Shown one piece after another: positions 49,137 to 59,443 of a stretch of DNA of 64,000 nucleotides. The position numbers and the translations under genes were made by a program. Numbering within the stretch: the stretch's first letter is position 1; each line of letters opens with the position of its first letter. Under the pieces are notes generated by a model. That model saw only the letters and a list, made by a program, of their open reading frames with translations, did no database searches and had not been told where the DNA came from. This DNA is from Vibrio tarriae (GTDB lineage: Bacteria > Pseudomonadota > Gammaproteobacteria > Enterobacterales > Vibrionaceae): assembly GCF_002216685.1 (NCBI RefSeq), contig NZ_CP022353.1, forward strand, positions 124,001-188,000, read 5' to 3'.

Positions 49137-49415
49137 TTACTCATCTTCATCAAATTTTTGTTCGATAAGCTGACAAACGGCCTGTAGTGCTTGTTCGGCT
49201 TGCGAGCCTTCTGCGGAGATCACCACATTTTGTCCTTGCGCCGATTCCAGCATCAGTAGTCCCATCACACTGTCGGCAGTCGCTTCACGGCCATCTTGGC
49301 TCTGTACGGTCAATACTGCATCAAAGGATTGAGCCAATTGCACCAATTTGACGGCTGCGCGCGCATGCAGACCAAGGCGGTTTTGGATGAGAACGGTTTG
49401 GCTCAATTGTGGCAT
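49137..49415 (-). CDS. npr: Phosphocarrier protein NPr
   Basis: NPr (PtsO), 92 residues, an HPr-like carrier of the nitrogen phosphotransferase system. The phosphorylation site is His17 in [16 protein letters not shown]. It passes phosphate from PtsP (EI-Ntr) to PtsN, encoded two genes upstream. Last gene of the leftward rpoN cluster, 9 nt after rapZ. Confidence 0.96.
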
Positions 49416-49424
49416 GGTGGACTC

Positions 49425-50285
49425 CTAGGATTGCTGTTTTTCCAATGAAGTATGGCGGATTTGTACCTGATGACCAAGTTGGGCAAAGTATTCGCCAATC
49501 TGTTGTGTCAGATAGACTGAGCGGTGTTTGCCGCCAGTACAACCGATCGCAATGGTGAGATAGCTGCGATTATTTTTCTCAAGCATGGGCAACCAGTATT
49601 CGAAGAATTTTTGGATCTGTTGTTTCAGCTCCATCACTTCGCTATGACCTTCCAAGAAAGATTTGATGGGCGCATCCAGTCCCGTCAGCGGGCGCAGGTC
49701 GGGCTGCCAATGAGGATTGGGGAGAAAGCGCACATCGAACACATAGTCGGCATCGGTTGGTAAACCGTACTTAAAGCCAAACGATTGAAACACCATAACA
49801 AGGTCTTTGCGCTCACGGCCTTCAATCCGCATTCGCACCGTTTCACTCAGCTCATGCAGCGACTGGTTACTGCTGTCGAGCAACAAGTCTGCTTGCTCTT
49901 TGAGTGGGCCAAGCAACTGTTTTTCTAACTCAATGGCTTGTGCAAGTGAAGGCTTGCTCTGACTGAGAGAGAGGGGGTGAATGCGCCGCGTTTCACTGTA
50001 GCGTTTGAGCAAGGTCTCCTTACTGGCGTCGAGAAACAGCATGCTGACATCGTTGTTCTGCTTGAGCTGGTCGAGTACATCTTGTACCAAGCTTGGTTCT
50101 TTGGGCAGATTGCGGATATCAATGCTGACCGCCACGTTTTGTTGACTGCCTTGAACCGATTGGATAAAGGCTGTCAGCAGGCTGACGGGCAGGTTATCGA
50201 CACAGTAGTAACCAAGGTCTTCGAGTACTCGAAGAGCGACGCTCTTACCGGCTCCCGATTGTCCGCTGACCACGATCAAACGCAT
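49425..50285 (-). CDS. rapZ: RNase adapter protein RapZ
   Basis: RapZ, 286 residues. Its Walker A is [20 protein letters not shown] (about residues 5-24), and the C-terminal domain with [19 protein letters not shown] binds RNA. In E. coli it senses glucosamine-6-phosphate and directs RNase E to the sRNA GlmZ. It lies 12 nt after ptsN in the conserved order ptsN-rapZ-npr. Confidence 0.96.
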   Translation of the reverse strand: MRLIVVSGQSGAGKSVALRVLEDLGYYCVDNLPVSLLTAFIQSVQGSQQNVAVSIDIRNLPKEPSLVQDVLDQLKQNNDVSMLFLDASKETLLKRYSETRRIHPLSLSQSKPSLAQAIELEKQLLGPLKEQADLLLDSSNQSLHELSETVRMRIEGRERKDLVMVFQSFGFKYGLPTDADYVFDVRFLPNPHWQPDLRPLTGLDAPIKSFLEGHSEVMELKQQIQKFFEYWLPMLEKNNRSYLTIAIGCTGGKHRSVYLTQQIGEYFAQLGHQVQIRHTSLEKQQS

Positions 50286-50297
50286 ACTGTTTGCCTG

Positions 50298-50744
50298 CTA
50301 TTGGTTAACCATGATGTTAAACAGTTCTTGATCGCTTGCTGCATTGCGAAGCTGTTTGAGGATCTGTTTATCGTTGAGGCGTTCTGCCATGCAAGCGAGG
50401 GTTTTTAAATGCTCTTTGCACTGATCTTCTGGAACCAAGAGAGCAAATAGGAGATCGACCGGGCGGTTATCAATCGAATCAAATTCAATCGGCTCTTCAC
50501 ACTGCAATAGTATGGCGACGGCTTTTTCACTGTCGGACATGCGTGCGTGTGGGATGGCGATCCCGTTACCAATGCCCGTACTGCCCATTTTTTCACGGCT
50601 TAACATGCACTCGAACAGTTCGGTGGCATTCTGGCCAGTATGAAGGGCAGCGATTTCGCTGATGATTTCTAGTGCTCGTTTCTTACTAGAACATTGGACT
50701 GCACTTTTGGTGCAGTCCAATGAAAGTACTTCGCTCAATTGCAT
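50298..50744 (-). CDS. ptsN: Nitrogen-regulatory PTS enzyme IIA
   Basis: PtsN, 148 residues, final acceptor of the nitrogen PTS. The phospho-site is His66 in GIGNGIAIPHARMSD. Its phospho-state links to potassium transport and sigma-54 related regulation in other bacteria. It follows hpf by 2 nt. Confidence 0.96.
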   Translation of the reverse strand: MQLSEVLSLDCTKSAVQCSSKKRALEIISEIAALHTGQNATELFECMLSREKMGSTGIGNGIAIPHARMSDSEKAVAILLQCEEPIEFDSIDNRPVDLLFALLVPEDQCKEHLKTLACMAERLNDKQILKQLRNAASDQELFNIMVNQ

Positions 50745-50746
50745 GA

Positions 50747-51034
50747 TTAATGACTACTTAGCTTTTCTTTATGCTTATTCAATTGTCGAACCAATTTATC
50801 CACCAAACTATCGATGGCGGCATACATGTTTTCATCGTCCGCGTGGGCGTGAATTTCAGCTTGGTTTACGTGGAGCGTAGCTTCGGCGATCTGGCGCAGT
50901 TTTTCAACACGTAAAATGACTTGAACGTGATTAATGTGGTCGAAGAAACGCTCAAGTTTGTCAAATTTGGAGTGAACATAGTCTTGCATTGAATCGGTAA
51001 GATCAATGTGGTGGCCTTGAATGTTGATTTGCAT
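50747..51034 (-). CDS. hpf: Ribosome hibernation factor HPF, short form
   Basis: A 95-residue short HPF (YhbH) that promotes 100S ribosome dimers in stationary phase. It starts MQINIQGHHIDLTDSMQDYV. The basic RNA-binding helix region is near the C-terminus (DKLVRQLNKHKEKL). It lies 24 nt after rpoN, the usual order. Confidence 0.96.
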   Translation of the reverse strand: MQINIQGHHIDLTDSMQDYVHSKFDKLERFFDHINHVQVILRVEKLRQIAEATLHVNQAEIHAHADDENMYAAIDSLVDKLVRQLNKHKEKLSSH

Positions 51035-51058
51035 AGACTTTCCTTCTCTAGTTTAGGC

Positions 51059-52522
51059 CTATAGCAGGCGTTTACGCTGACTTGATGGGGAGATGCCAAG
51101 TGATTCACGATATTTGGCGATGGTTCGCCGCGCGACTTGGATACCTTGGTCAGCCAGTAGGGTTGCGATCTTGCTGTCACTGAGTGGTTTGGCTGGACTT
51201 TCCGCCGCCACCAGTTTTTTGATCAGCGCCCTGATCGCAGTGGACGAGCACTCTCCGCCATTGTCGGTACTGACGTGGCTGGAGAAAAAGTACTTCAATT
51301 CAAAAATGCCGCGTGGGGTGTGCATGTATTTCTGCGTAGTGACACGCGAAATCGTTGACTCATGCATTTCCACCGCCATCGCCACATCGTTGAGCACCAT
51401 CGGCTTCATCGCCTCTTCTCCATACTCGAAGAAATCGTGTTGGTGTTCAACTATGCACTTGGCAACTTTGAGCAGTGTCTCGTTTCTACTTTCTAAACTT
51501 TTGATCAGCCATTTTGCCTCTTGCAAATTGGTACGGATGTAGTTGCTCTCCGCATTATTACCGCGCATCAGGTCGGCATACTGCTGATTGATCTTCAGTT
51601 TAGGCACACTATCTGGGTTGATGGTGACCAGCCATCGACCTTGTTCTTTATAAACTGATACGTCAGGAATGACGTATTCTGCGTGATCTTGGGCAATTCG
51701 ACTGCCGGGGCGTGGGTCGAGCTGCTGGATGAGTTGCAGGATCTCGCGCAAGTCCTCTTCTTTGAGCTTAGTCTCTTTCAGAATGGTTTTGTAATCGCGA
51801 TTTCCTAAATCATCGATGTACTGTGAGAGCAGCAAACGTGCTTCTTCCAGCCAAGGGGTATCACAGGGATAGGTGGTGAGTTGCAGCAACAAGCAGTCTT
51901 GCAGATTGAGTGATGCCACACCAAAAGGGTCAAACTGCTGAATGCGCTTACGTACGGCTTCAATCTCATCCAACTCAACTTCATCACTGTGCAGGCTCTC
52001 TTGGATCTCCTCTAGTGAGACGGTTAAATAACCGTAGTCGTCCATGGCATCGATAAGCGCCACGGCAATGGTGCGATCCACGTCGCTAAAGGGAGTTAAG
52101 TCGAGTTGCCAGTGAAGATAATCTTGCAGGGTTTGGGTGGTTTCACCTTGGTAGATGGGGGCATCATCATCGAGTGCCAGCCCCGTACTGCCGGTATTGG
52201 CGCTGTAGACTTCATCCCAAGTGGTATCCATCTCTAATTCAGCGCTGATTTCAGATTTTTCAATCAGATCCGAGCTATCCTGAGGTTCAGGTTCGTAGAG
52301 TTCCTCGGGCTCGTGTGAGCTTTCTTCCGTCATACGTACGCTATCGAGCGATGGCGCATCGTCTTGGTTCTCTTCCACCTCTAACAAGGGGTTAGATTCC
52401 AATGCTTCCTGAATTTCTTGCTGCAGATCCAGCGTCGAAAGCTGCAACAGACGGATCGCCTGCTGGAGCTGAGGAGTCATGGCTAGCTGTTGACCTAGCT
52501 TGAGCTGTAATGACGGTTTCAT
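51059..52522 (-). CDS. rpoN: RNA polymerase sigma-54 factor
   Basis: RpoN, 487 residues. Region I at the N-terminus ([20 protein letters not shown]) responds to enhancer-binding proteins. An acidic region II follows (about 50-120), then the core-binding region and the RpoN box [10 protein letters not shown] (about 466-475), which reads the -24 element. In Vibrio it drives flagellar, nitrogen and type VI secretion genes. It is in the lptB-rpoN-hpf-ptsN-rapZ-npr order shared with E. coli. Confidence 0.97.
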   Translation of the reverse strand: MKPSLQLKLGQQLAMTPQLQQAIRLLQLSTLDLQQEIQEALESNPLLEVEENQDDAPSLDSVRMTEESSHEPEELYEPEPQDSSDLIEKSEISAELEMDTTWDEVYSANTGSTGLALDDDAPIYQGETTQTLQDYLHWQLDLTPFSDVDRTIAVALIDAMDDYGYLTVSLEEIQESLHSDEVELDEIEAVRKRIQQFDPFGVASLNLQDCLLLQLTTYPCDTPWLEEARLLLSQYIDDLGNRDYKTILKETKLKEEDLREILQLIQQLDPRPGSRIAQDHAEYVIPDVSVYKEQGRWLVTINPDSVPKLKINQQYADLMRGNNAESNYIRTNLQEAKWLIKSLESRNETLLKVAKCIVEHQHDFFEYGEEAMKPMVLNDVAMAVEMHESTISRVTTQKYMHTPRGIFELKYFFSSHVSTDNGGECSSTAIRALIKKLVAAESPAKPLSDSKIATLLADQGIQVARRTIAKYRESLGISPSSQRKRLL

Positions 52523-52577
52523 GCAGTAATGGATGCCTTGTTATTGTTAGTATTGATTGAACTCTACTCTGTTTTAA

Positions 52578-53303
52578 TCATAGACGGAATTGTTCACCGA
52601 GATAAACCTGCTTCACCTGTTCATTATTGAGAACATCTTGTGGCGTACCTTCCGCAATCAGACGTCCTTGGCTGACAATATACGCTTTTTCACACACATC
52701 GAGCGTTTCACGCACGTTGTGGTCGGTGATGAGGACACCTAGACCGCGATCGCGCAGATGTTCGATGATTTTTTTGATATCGATGACCGAGATTGGGTCA
52801 ACGCCAGCAAAAGGCTCATCCAGCAAGATAAATTGTGGGTTAGCCGCCAGAGCGCGGGCGATTTCCACTCGGCGTCGTTCACCGCCAGAGAGCGCCATCC
52901 CAGCGCTTTTACGAATGTGCTGAATGTGGAACTCTTCGAGCAAATCTTCCAACTTGTCCTGACGCTCCTCATGGGTCAGTTCTTCGCGGGTCTGCAGGAC
53001 GGCCATGATATTGTCTTCGACCGAGAGCTTGCGAAAGATCGACGCTTCTTGCGGCAGATAACCAATGCCCATCCGTGAACGGCTGTGCATCGGTAGAATG
53101 CTGATGTCGTTGTCATCAATGGTGATGGTGCCTTCATCGCGCGCGACAAGGCCGACAATCATGTAAAATGAGGTGGTTTTACCCGCGCCATTGGGGCCAA
53201 GCAGGCCAACAATCTGACCTGACTCAACTTGTAAGCTGACGTCAGAAACCACTTTGCGTTTTTTGTAGCTCTTAGCTAAATGCTGTGCTTTTAGAATGGC
53301 CAT
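52578..53303 (-). CDS. lptB: LPS export ABC transporter ATPase LptB
   Basis: LptB, 241 residues, the cytoplasmic ATPase of the LptB2FGC machine that extracts lipopolysaccharide. Walker [21 protein letters not shown] (about residues 33-52), signature [15 protein letters not shown], Walker [14 protein letters not shown]. It starts 2 nt after lptA. LptF and LptG are encoded elsewhere. Confidence 0.97.
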   Translation of the reverse strand: MAILKAQHLAKSYKKRKVVSDVSLQVESGQIVGLLGPNGAGKTTSFYMIVGLVARDEGTITIDDNDISILPMHSRSRMGIGYLPQEASIFRKLSVEDNIMAVLQTREELTHEERQDKLEDLLEEFHIQHIRKSAGMALSGGERRRVEIARALAANPQFILLDEPFAGVDPISVIDIKKIIEHLRDRGLGVLITDHNVRETLDVCEKAYIVSQGRLIAEGTPQDVLNNEQVKQVYLGEQFRL

Positions 53304-53305
53304 GG

Positions 53306-53803
53306 TTACTCTTGTTGTACTGCTTGTGGTTGAAGAACGGTAGAGACGCGCCCTTTGCCATCACTATCGGCAATCAGTTTCTGCAAGCTGATTTTGTAGC
53401 GGATTTTGCTGCCGCGAATTTCGCTGTCATCTTGTGACAACATGGCTTTATTGATCATCACTAGCTCATCGTCGCGAACTTTGTAGTACAGCTCTTTGGC
53501 TTCACCATACAGGGTTTTGCCTTCATCAGTCAGTTGCGAGAAGGTTGCGACGTTGCCGTAGCCTTCGATTTCTTCAATTTTGCCGTTTTCAGCATTACGG
53601 ATCACGATCAACTTGTCGGCATTGATGTTGATGCTGCCTTGCTTGAGTTTTACATCGCCTAAGAAGGTGACACGATTGCTCTTCATATCCAGTTGTTGAC
53701 TGTCTGAGTCGATATAAACTGGTTGTTCTCTGTCGGTAGAGAGTGCATAAGCCTGAGTCGAGGCGAGCAAACAAGCAATAAGACTAAGGTGTGAGCGTTT
53801 CAT
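53306..53803 (-). CDS. lptA: LPS transport periplasmic protein LptA
   Basis: LptA, 165 residues, the periplasmic bridge protein that polymerises into a beta-jellyroll groove for lipopolysaccharide. Signal peptide [20 protein letters not shown], then [20 protein letters not shown] and [17 protein letters not shown]. The ATG at 53803 is 5 nt after AAGG; the upstream open frame lies within lptC. Its first 20 nt overlap lptC. Confidence 0.95.
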   Translation of the reverse strand: MKRSHLSLIACLLASTQAYALSTDREQPVYIDSDSQQLDMKSNRVTFLGDVKLKQGSININADKLIVIRNAENGKIEEIEGYGNVATFSQLTDEGKTLYGEAKELYYKVRDDELVMINKAMLSQDDSEIRGSKIRYKISLQKLIADSDGKGRVSTVLQPQAVQQE

Positions 53804-54347
53804 ATCTACCTTGTACTTGGTTATAAAGTTCAGCCGAATGATCAGCAAAGTTGCCTTTCATCGCTTGACCGTGTGTTTCAAATTGTGGGCCGCGCAGTTC
53901 GACCGGTTTATCTGCCCAGAAGTCACGGCTTTTGAGCTGGATACTCATCTCGCTAGTAGTGAGGGTATCAAAGCCGGAGTCTGGGAGTAGATTTTTAGCC
54001 AATACGTTGTCATATAAGGTCAGCACCTGATCTTTGCTCAAAATGCCCCTGCGTGCGGTGATTTCCCACTCTTGTAATGTACCTTCCCGATACACTTTGA
54101 GTATCGGCGCTTTAAACAGGGTATTGCCGCTTTTCGCATAGTGATCCAGATGAATCGAAGTGATCACGTAGTTGCGGATACCTTGTTCGTTATAAGAAAT
54201 ATTTTCTAAGTTCTCGCCACTGAACATCGGCAGTTCCAAATTGGGAGCCACCTGAATCTTACTGTCTTGTTCTTGTCCCAATAAGTAATAGAGCGACCAA
54301 GAAGCAATAAACAACAGTACAACGTAAGCAATGCGCGACAAACTCAT
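53784..54347 (-). CDS. lptC: LPS export system protein LptC
   Basis: LptC, 187 residues, a single-pass inner-membrane protein (segment about 6-22, IAYVVLLFIASWSLYYL) with a periplasmic OstA-like domain handing lipopolysaccharide to LptA. The motif LYDNVLAKNLLPDSGFDTLTT is typical. It overlaps kdsC by 4 nt and lptA by 20 nt. Confidence 0.95.
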   Translation of the reverse strand: MSLSRIAYVVLLFIASWSLYYLLGQEQDSKIQVAPNLELPMFSGENLENISYNEQGIRNYVITSIHLDHYAKSGNTLFKAPILKVYREGTLQEWEITARRGILSKDQVLTLYDNVLAKNLLPDSGFDTLTTSEMSIQLKSRDFWADKPVELRGPQFETHGQAMKGNFADHSAELYNQVQGRYETLTP

Positions 54348-54901
54348 AGGCTCAAGCCTTTATGAACATCCAATTCGTTACGCGCTTGCAAAATCAAATC
54401 GCACACTTCGCGCACGGCGCCGTGACCGCCTTTGATATGGGTAACGTAATTAGCGCGTTGTGCCAGCAGTGGATGGCCATCGGCCACACACACGCGCAGT
54501 GCGACTTTTTCCATTACAGGCCAATCGATGAGGTCATCGCCAATGTAGCCAGTCTGCTCTGGAGCAATGGCCAATTTCTGACAAATATCATAATAAGCCT
54601 GCACTTTATCATCCTGACCTTGATAGATCAGTGAAATGCCTAGCGCTTTCATGCGATTTTCAACAATTTGTGAGCGGCGGCCAGTAATGATCGCGATTTC
54701 AATCCCCGCATTCATTAGAGCTTTCACTCCATAACCATCACGAGTGTGGAAGGTTTTTAACTCTTCGCCTTGGTTACCCATGTAAATTAAGCCGTCAGAA
54801 AACACACCGTCGACATCGCAAATCAGCAGTTTGATCTGTTTGGCAATCTCCAGCAGTGAAGGTTCCACTTCTCCATACAAGGTTGAGACGGTTGAACTCA
54901 T
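54344..54901 (-). CDS. kdsC: Kdo-8-phosphate phosphatase KdsC
   Basis: KdsC, 185 residues, HAD-family enzyme that removes phosphate from Kdo-8-P. Motif I is LLICDVDGVFSDGLIYMGNQ (about residues 26-45); IITGRRS and GYIGDDLIDWPVM (motif III) follow. It makes the Kdo sugar of the lipopolysaccharide core. It overlaps kdsD by one base. Confidence 0.97.
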   Translation of the reverse strand: MSSTVSTLYGEVEPSLLEIAKQIKLLICDVDGVFSDGLIYMGNQGEELKTFHTRDGYGVKALMNAGIEIAIITGRRSQIVENRMKALGISLIYQGQDDKVQAYYDICQKLAIAPEQTGYIGDDLIDWPVMEKVALRVCVADGHPLLAQRANYVTHIKGGHGAVREVCDLILQARNELDVHKGLSL

Positions 54902-55875
54902 TACATCACTCCGGCTTTGAGTAGATCGTGCATGTTCAGTGCGCCGACCAATTTATTATTTTCAACGAGCATCAGGCCATTAATGCGTTTGGCCTGCATT
55001 AAATTCAATCCTTCTACCGCCAGTAAATTAGGCTGAGCAACGGTTGGTTGGCGCGTCATCACATCGGCAATCACAGTGCTGTGAATATCGATGCGTTTAT
55101 CAAGAATGCGCCGTAAATCACCGTCAGTAAAAATACCGAGTAGAGTGTCTTGTTCATCGACAATGGCCGTCATACCAAGCCCTTTTTGACTGATTTCGAG
55201 CAAAGCATCTCGGATCAAGGCTTGTGGTGCCACTTTAGGCAGTGCGTCACCACTGTGCATGATGTCATTGAGTTTGAGCAAGAGTTTACGCCCAAGTGCG
55301 CCACCTGGGTGAGACAAAGCAAAATCTTCTGCGGTAAAACCGCGTGCTTGCATCAGAGCCACCGCCAACGCATCGCCCATTACAAGAGTGGCGGTGGTGC
55401 TTGAGGTTGGCGCAAGCTCTAACGGGCAAGCTTCACGCGGTACGGTGATTTGCAGATGGATATCGGCCAATTTCGCCATATTAGAGTTGGGGTTGCCTGT
55501 CATGCTGATCACGCGAATACTCAAGCGCTTGAGCACGGGAAGCAGGGCGAGGATTTCTGATGATTCTCCGGAATTAGAGATGGCGAGTACGATATCGCCA
55601 CGCTCAATCATCCCGAGATCCCCATGTGAAGCTTCACCCGGATGTACAAAAAAGGCAGACGTTCCTGTACTGGCTAAGGTTGCGGCAATTTTCTTACCAA
55701 TGTGGCCTGATTTGCCCATCCCCATCACCGCTATTTTGCCCGTTTGATTGGCCAAAATCATCGCGCAAGCACGTGCAAAATCGTCATTGATGTACTGTTC
55801 TAGTTGTTGCAATGCATGGATTTCGGTTGCCAGCACTTGTTTAGCGACCGTTTGGTAATCAAATGAATGGGGCAT
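54901..55875 (-). CDS. kdsD: D-arabinose 5-phosphate isomerase KdsD
   Basis: KdsD, 324 residues, turns ribulose-5-P into arabinose-5-P for Kdo synthesis. An N-terminal SIS domain (MGMGKSGHIGKKIAATLAST, about 50-69, and HPGEASHGDLGM) is followed by two CBS domains (about 200-324). The ATG at 55875 has AGAGGA about 8 nt upstream; a TTG two codons earlier is less likely. Confidence 0.96.
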   Translation of the reverse strand: MPHSFDYQTVAKQVLATEIHALQQLEQYINDDFARACAMILANQTGKIAVMGMGKSGHIGKKIAATLASTGTSAFFVHPGEASHGDLGMIERGDIVLAISNSGESSEILALLPVLKRLSIRVISMTGNPNSNMAKLADIHLQITVPREACPLELAPTSSTTATLVMGDALAVALMQARGFTAEDFALSHPGGALGRKLLLKLNDIMHSGDALPKVAPQALIRDALLEISQKGLGMTAIVDEQDTLLGIFTDGDLRRILDKRIDIHSTVIADVMTRQPTVAQPNLLAVEGLNLMQAKRINGLMLVENNKLVGALNMHDLLKAGVM

Positions 55876-55931
55876 CCTCAAGTTTCCTCTTTAATACTCT
55901 GCGATATTCATTAACTTAAATATTCAACCAC

Positions 55932-56894
55932 TTAGATGTTGATTAATAGGTAAGTAATGTAACCGATGAAAGAGCACAGTAGGAGTGCGCCTTCTAAGCG
56001 AGTGATTTGACGTTTTTTACCTAAAGCGACCGCAACCAGCAGCAGAGATACACCGAGCATCACCCAAAAGTCACGGCTCATGGCTTCAGGGCTAAGCAGA
56101 GAAGGGTTAAGTAAACCCGGTAAGCCCATCACCGCTAAAATGTTGAAAACGTTTGAGCCGATAATGTTACCGACCGCCATATCATCTTCGCCTTTAAGCG
56201 CGCCCGCCAATGAGGCAGCAAGCTCAGGTAAGCTGGTGCCCACCGCAATAATGGTTAAGCCGATCACCAGATCGCTCATCCCGAAATGCTTGGCAATCAC
56301 CACCGCGTTATCGACCAGCATGCCTGCGCCAATCGGTAGCAGAATGAGACCGACTACTACCCAAAATGCGGCTTTCGGGTTACTGACGCCAACCGGAATC
56401 TCCGATTCTTGTTCATCCAGCAAGGCATCGCCGTTTTGCTTCTCTTTGCGGCTCACTTGCAGCATGACCAAAATAAAGGCAGCAAACAGGGCGATCAGTA
56501 AAATACCTTCATAGAAACCAAGGTGATTGTCCCACAAAATCGCACCGGCAATCAGAGTCACACCAATCATCATCGGCAGTTCTCGACGTAACACCGCCGA
56601 GCCAACTGAGAGCGGCTTAACAAGCGCGGTGATACCTAAAATCAAAGCGATATTGGCAATGTTTGAACCCAGGACGTTACCCACAGCGGTATCGGTTTTA
56701 CCCTCTAGGGCTGCGGTGGCGGAAACCATCATCTCGGGTGCTGAGGAGCCCATCGCTAAGATAGTCATACCGATCACTAAAGGGGAAATGCCAATATTGC
56801 GAGCTAATGCCGCAGATCCGAACACCAATTTGTCCGCGCCCCAAACTAGGATTGCGAGACCAATAAACAGAAAGACCATCGCTTCAATAAGCAT
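55932..56894 (-). CDS. yrbG: YrbG-type calcium/sodium antiporter family protein
   Basis: A 320-residue inner-membrane protein of the CaCA family with about ten segments and two internal repeats. The signature motifs are IGMTILAMGSSAPEMMVSATA (about 44-64) and IGLTIIAVGTSLPELAASLAG (about 211-231). The cation specificity is inferred from the family. The ATG at 56894 (MLIEAMVFLF) is chosen by comparison with E. coli YrbG. The frame extends 17 codons upstream. First gene of the leftward kds-lpt-rpoN cluster. Confidence 0.93.
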   Translation of the reverse strand: MLIEAMVFLFIGLAILVWGADKLVFGSAALARNIGISPLVIGMTILAMGSSAPEMMVSATAALEGKTDTAVGNVLGSNIANIALILGITALVKPLSVGSAVLRRELPMMIGVTLIAGAILWDNHLGFYEGILLIALFAAFILVMLQVSRKEKQNGDALLDEQESEIPVGVSNPKAAFWVVVGLILLPIGAGMLVDNAVVIAKHFGMSDLVIGLTIIAVGTSLPELAASLAGALKGEDDMAVGNIIGSNVFNILAVMGLPGLLNPSLLSPEAMSRDFWVMLGVSLLLVAVALGKKRQITRLEGALLLCSFIGYITYLLINI

Positions 56895-57361
56895 GTTGAT
56901 TCCCAAGTAATAAAATGAAAACAAAGGCCTTCGGGTTGGATGCACAAACGCTAAGAGTGTCGACTCTTAGACAGAGCAAGCACCTCCATCAATGGACGAA
57001 TTTGCGCACGGTTAGGCATCTTTAGCCGTTTAGGCAGAAAATTGACCGCCAATTTTGACGTGTTGGGTATGAAAAGGGAAGTCGAAGTTCCAATTAATTA
57101 TCCTTATCTCCTTCCGATTTTGCCTGTTTGTCATGATAAGCGTCAGCCTTTAAAGCTTGTGTTTGCGTGGCCTTCGGTATGCTATCGACTATGCTGGATG
57201 AGGGCTTTTATCTTGTTTCTATGGTGCAAAATGCGAGACATGGCTTTGACAAATCTCGGTCAAGAACCCAAGCATGCATTGAAGCGTGCTTTTAATTGCA
57301 TCATATTGTGCATTATCATGCGCATTCTTTCAGGATGTCGACCTAACAGTGAAGTGCCCAT
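56895..57361. other. Long intergenic region between yrbG and mlaF
   Basis: 467 bp between divergent genes. One rightward open frame of 112 codons (57042-57380) crosses it and runs into mlaF, but it has no good start site, odd composition and no recognisable domain, so I do not call it. TTGAAG (57279-57284) and CATATT (57302-57307), 17 nt apart, are a weak mlaF promoter candidate. The stretch 57250-57340 is rich in short GCAT/ATGC repeats. It may hide regulatory or small-RNA elements, but nothing firm is visible. Confidence 0.5.
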
Positions 57362-58165
57362 ATGTCTGAATCTGACTTAGTCACCATCAAAAAATTGCGT
57401 TTTTCGCGCTCGCAGCGCGTGATTTTTGATGACATCGATCTGCATGTCCCCAAAGGCAAAGTAACCGCGATTATGGGGCCTTCAGGGATAGGTAAAACCA
57501 CGCTCTTACGCTTAATCGGTGGTCAACTGTTGCCTGAGCAGGGTGAGATCTGGTTCGATGGTGACAACATTCCTACTCTCAGTCGTCGCAAACTATACCG
57601 CGCGCGTAAAAAAATGAGCATGCTGTTTCAATCAGGCGCACTCTTTACCGACCTTAATGTGTTTGACAATGTGGCTTATCCGCTGCGTGAACATACCGAG
57701 CTCGATGAATCCATGATCAAAACCTTGGTACTTCTTAAATTAGAGGCCGTGGGTTTACGTGGTGCCGCGTATTTAATGCCGAGCGAACTGTCAGGCGGAA
57801 TGGCGCGCCGAGCCGCTCTGGCGCGTGCGATTGCGCTCGACCCTGAATTGATTATGTTTGATGAGCCGTTTGTGGGGCAAGACCCCATCACCATGGGCGT
57901 GTTAGTGGAATTAATCCGCAGCCTCAACCAAGCCTTGGGGGTGACGTCTGTGGTGGTATCGCACGATGTGCCTGAAGTCATGAGCATTGCAGATTGGGTT
58001 TATCTGTTGGCAGATGGTAAGGTGATCGCTCAGGGTACACCACAAGCGCTGCGTGATAATCCCGATCCGCGCGTACAACAATTTTTATGCGGCGATGCAG
58101 ATGGACCTGTGCCATTTCGTTTTCCTGCCCAGCCGATAGAACAGGAGCTGTTTAGTGCTAAATGA
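57362..58165 (+). CDS. mlaF: Phospholipid ABC transporter ATPase MlaF
   Basis: MlaF, 267 residues, the ATPase of the MlaFEDB complex that maintains outer-membrane lipid asymmetry. Walker [21 protein letters not shown] (about residues 38-57), signature [15 protein letters not shown], Walker [14 protein letters not shown]. First gene of the operon, overlapping mlaE by 11 bp. Confidence 0.97.
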   Translation: MSESDLVTIKKLRFSRSQRVIFDDIDLHVPKGKVTAIMGPSGIGKTTLLRLIGGQLLPEQGEIWFDGDNIPTLSRRKLYRARKKMSMLFQSGALFTDLNVFDNVAYPLREHTELDESMIKTLVLLKLEAVGLRGAAYLMPSELSGGMARRAALARAIALDPELIMFDEPFVGQDPITMGVLVELIRSLNQALGVTSVVVSHDVPEVMSIADWVYLLADGKVIAQGTPQALRDNPDPRVQQFLCGDADGPVPFRFPAQPIEQELFSAK

Positions 58166-58946
58166 TGTGATGCGATGGGTCAGCTCAGTCGGGCAACGCA
58201 CGCTAGCGGTCAGTGAAACTTTTGGCCGTGCGAGTTTGATGTTGTTCGGTGCACTGGTGGGGCGTCCGCAGCCGGTACGTCATTTCCCTCTTTTAGTCCG
58301 TCAGTTGTACAGCATTGGCGTGCAGTCTTTGGCCATCATCATTGTCTCGGGTCTTTTTATTGGCATGGTGCTCAGCTTGCAAGGCTATGTGATTCTGGTT
58401 GATTACGGTGCTGAAACCAGCCTAGGTCAAATGGTGGCGTTATCATTGCTGCGTGAATTAGGCCCAGTAGTCACGGCACTGCTGTTTGCTGGGCGTGCTG
58501 GTTCCGCCTTAACTGCTGAAATTGGTTTGATGAAAGCGACCGAGCAATTATCCAGTTTGGAGATGATGGCGGTTGACCCACTGAAACGCGTTATTGCGCC
58601 ACGCTTCTGGGCCGGCGTTATCTCCATGCCGCTGTTGGCGATGATTTTCATGGCGGTTGGTATTTGGGGTGGTCAATTGGTGGGTGTCGATTGGAAAGGG
58701 ATTGATCACGGCAGTTTCTGGTCAGCCATGCAAGCCTCGGTCGAATTAGGTCAAGATATCGGTAACAGCACCATCAAATGTGTGGTGTTTGCGTTTACCG
58801 TGACTTGGATTGCTCTGTTTAACGGTTATGACGCGATCCCCACTTCAGAAGGGATCAGCCGAGCCACCACCCGCACCGTAGTGCACTCATCACTGGCCGT
58901 ACTTGGGCTAGATTTTGTTCTAACCGCATTGATGTTTGGGAACTGA
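58155..58946 (+). CDS. mlaE: Phospholipid ABC transporter permease MlaE
   Basis: MlaE, 263 residues (E. coli 260), the inner-membrane permease with five to six segments. The signature region [20 protein letters not shown] and the [20 protein letters not shown] coupling helix are conserved. GTG start with AGGAG 7 nt upstream, inside the end of mlaF. It carries phospholipids between MlaD and the membrane. Confidence 0.96.
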   Translation: MLNDVMRWVSSVGQRTLAVSETFGRASLMLFGALVGRPQPVRHFPLLVRQLYSIGVQSLAIIIVSGLFIGMVLSLQGYVILVDYGAETSLGQMVALSLLRELGPVVTALLFAGRAGSALTAEIGLMKATEQLSSLEMMAVDPLKRVIAPRFWAGVISMPLLAMIFMAVGIWGGQLVGVDWKGIDHGSFWSAMQASVELGQDIGNSTIKCVVFAFTVTWIALFNGYDAIPTSEGISRATTRTVVHSSLAVLGLDFVLTALMFGN

Positions 58947-58948
58947 TC

Positions 58949-59440
58949 ATGCAACAAACACGAAAAATTGAATTTTGGGTTGGCAGCTTTGTACTCGCAG
59001 GAATTTGCGCGATTTTGGTGATGATTTTTCAGGTCGCTGACGTGAAAGGTCTGGGTGCTAGCGATACTTATCGCCTGACGGCGGAGTTTGACAACATTGG
59101 TAGCTTGAAAGTGCGTTCGCCAGTCAAAGTCGGTGGTGTCGTGGTTGGACGGGTTGAGTCGATTGCACTCAATAAAAAAAGCCTACTGCCTACCGTGACG
59201 TTGGCGGTCGATAGCCAATATAACCAGTTTTCTGAAAACTCAAGCTTACAGATCCTGACCTCAGGTTTGATCGGTGAGCAATATTTGAGCTTAGTGCCGG
59301 GTTTTGTGTTGGATGACGAAGCCATGCTTAAAGATGGCGATCGCATTGAAGATACAAAATCAGCATTGGTTCTTGAAGATTTGATCGGCCAAGTGCTGTA
59401 CAGCGTGGGTGGTGGATCAGATAAGGACAAGAAGGAATAA
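58949..59440 (+). CDS. mlaD: Phospholipid-binding MCE protein MlaD
   Basis: MlaD, 163 residues (E. coli 183), anchored by one N-terminal segment (FWVGSFVLAGICAILVMIFQV, about 10-30) with an MCE domain (about 38-118) that forms a hexameric ring in the periplasm. Conserved KVRSPVKVGGVVVGRVESI. The shorter length is at the C-terminus. It lies 2 nt after mlaE. Confidence 0.95.
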   Translation: MQQTRKIEFWVGSFVLAGICAILVMIFQVADVKGLGASDTYRLTAEFDNIGSLKVRSPVKVGGVVVGRVESIALNKKSLLPTVTLAVDSQYNQFSENSSLQILTSGLIGEQYLSLVPGFVLDDEAMLKDGDRIEDTKSALVLEDLIGQVLYSVGGGSDKDKKE

Positions 59441-59443
59441 GTC

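Noticed and set aside
57042..57380. 112-codon rightward open frame upstream of mlaF
   Set aside because: No ribosome site, no domain, cysteine- and tryptophan-rich random-looking sequence, and it runs out of frame into mlaF. Treated as chance.
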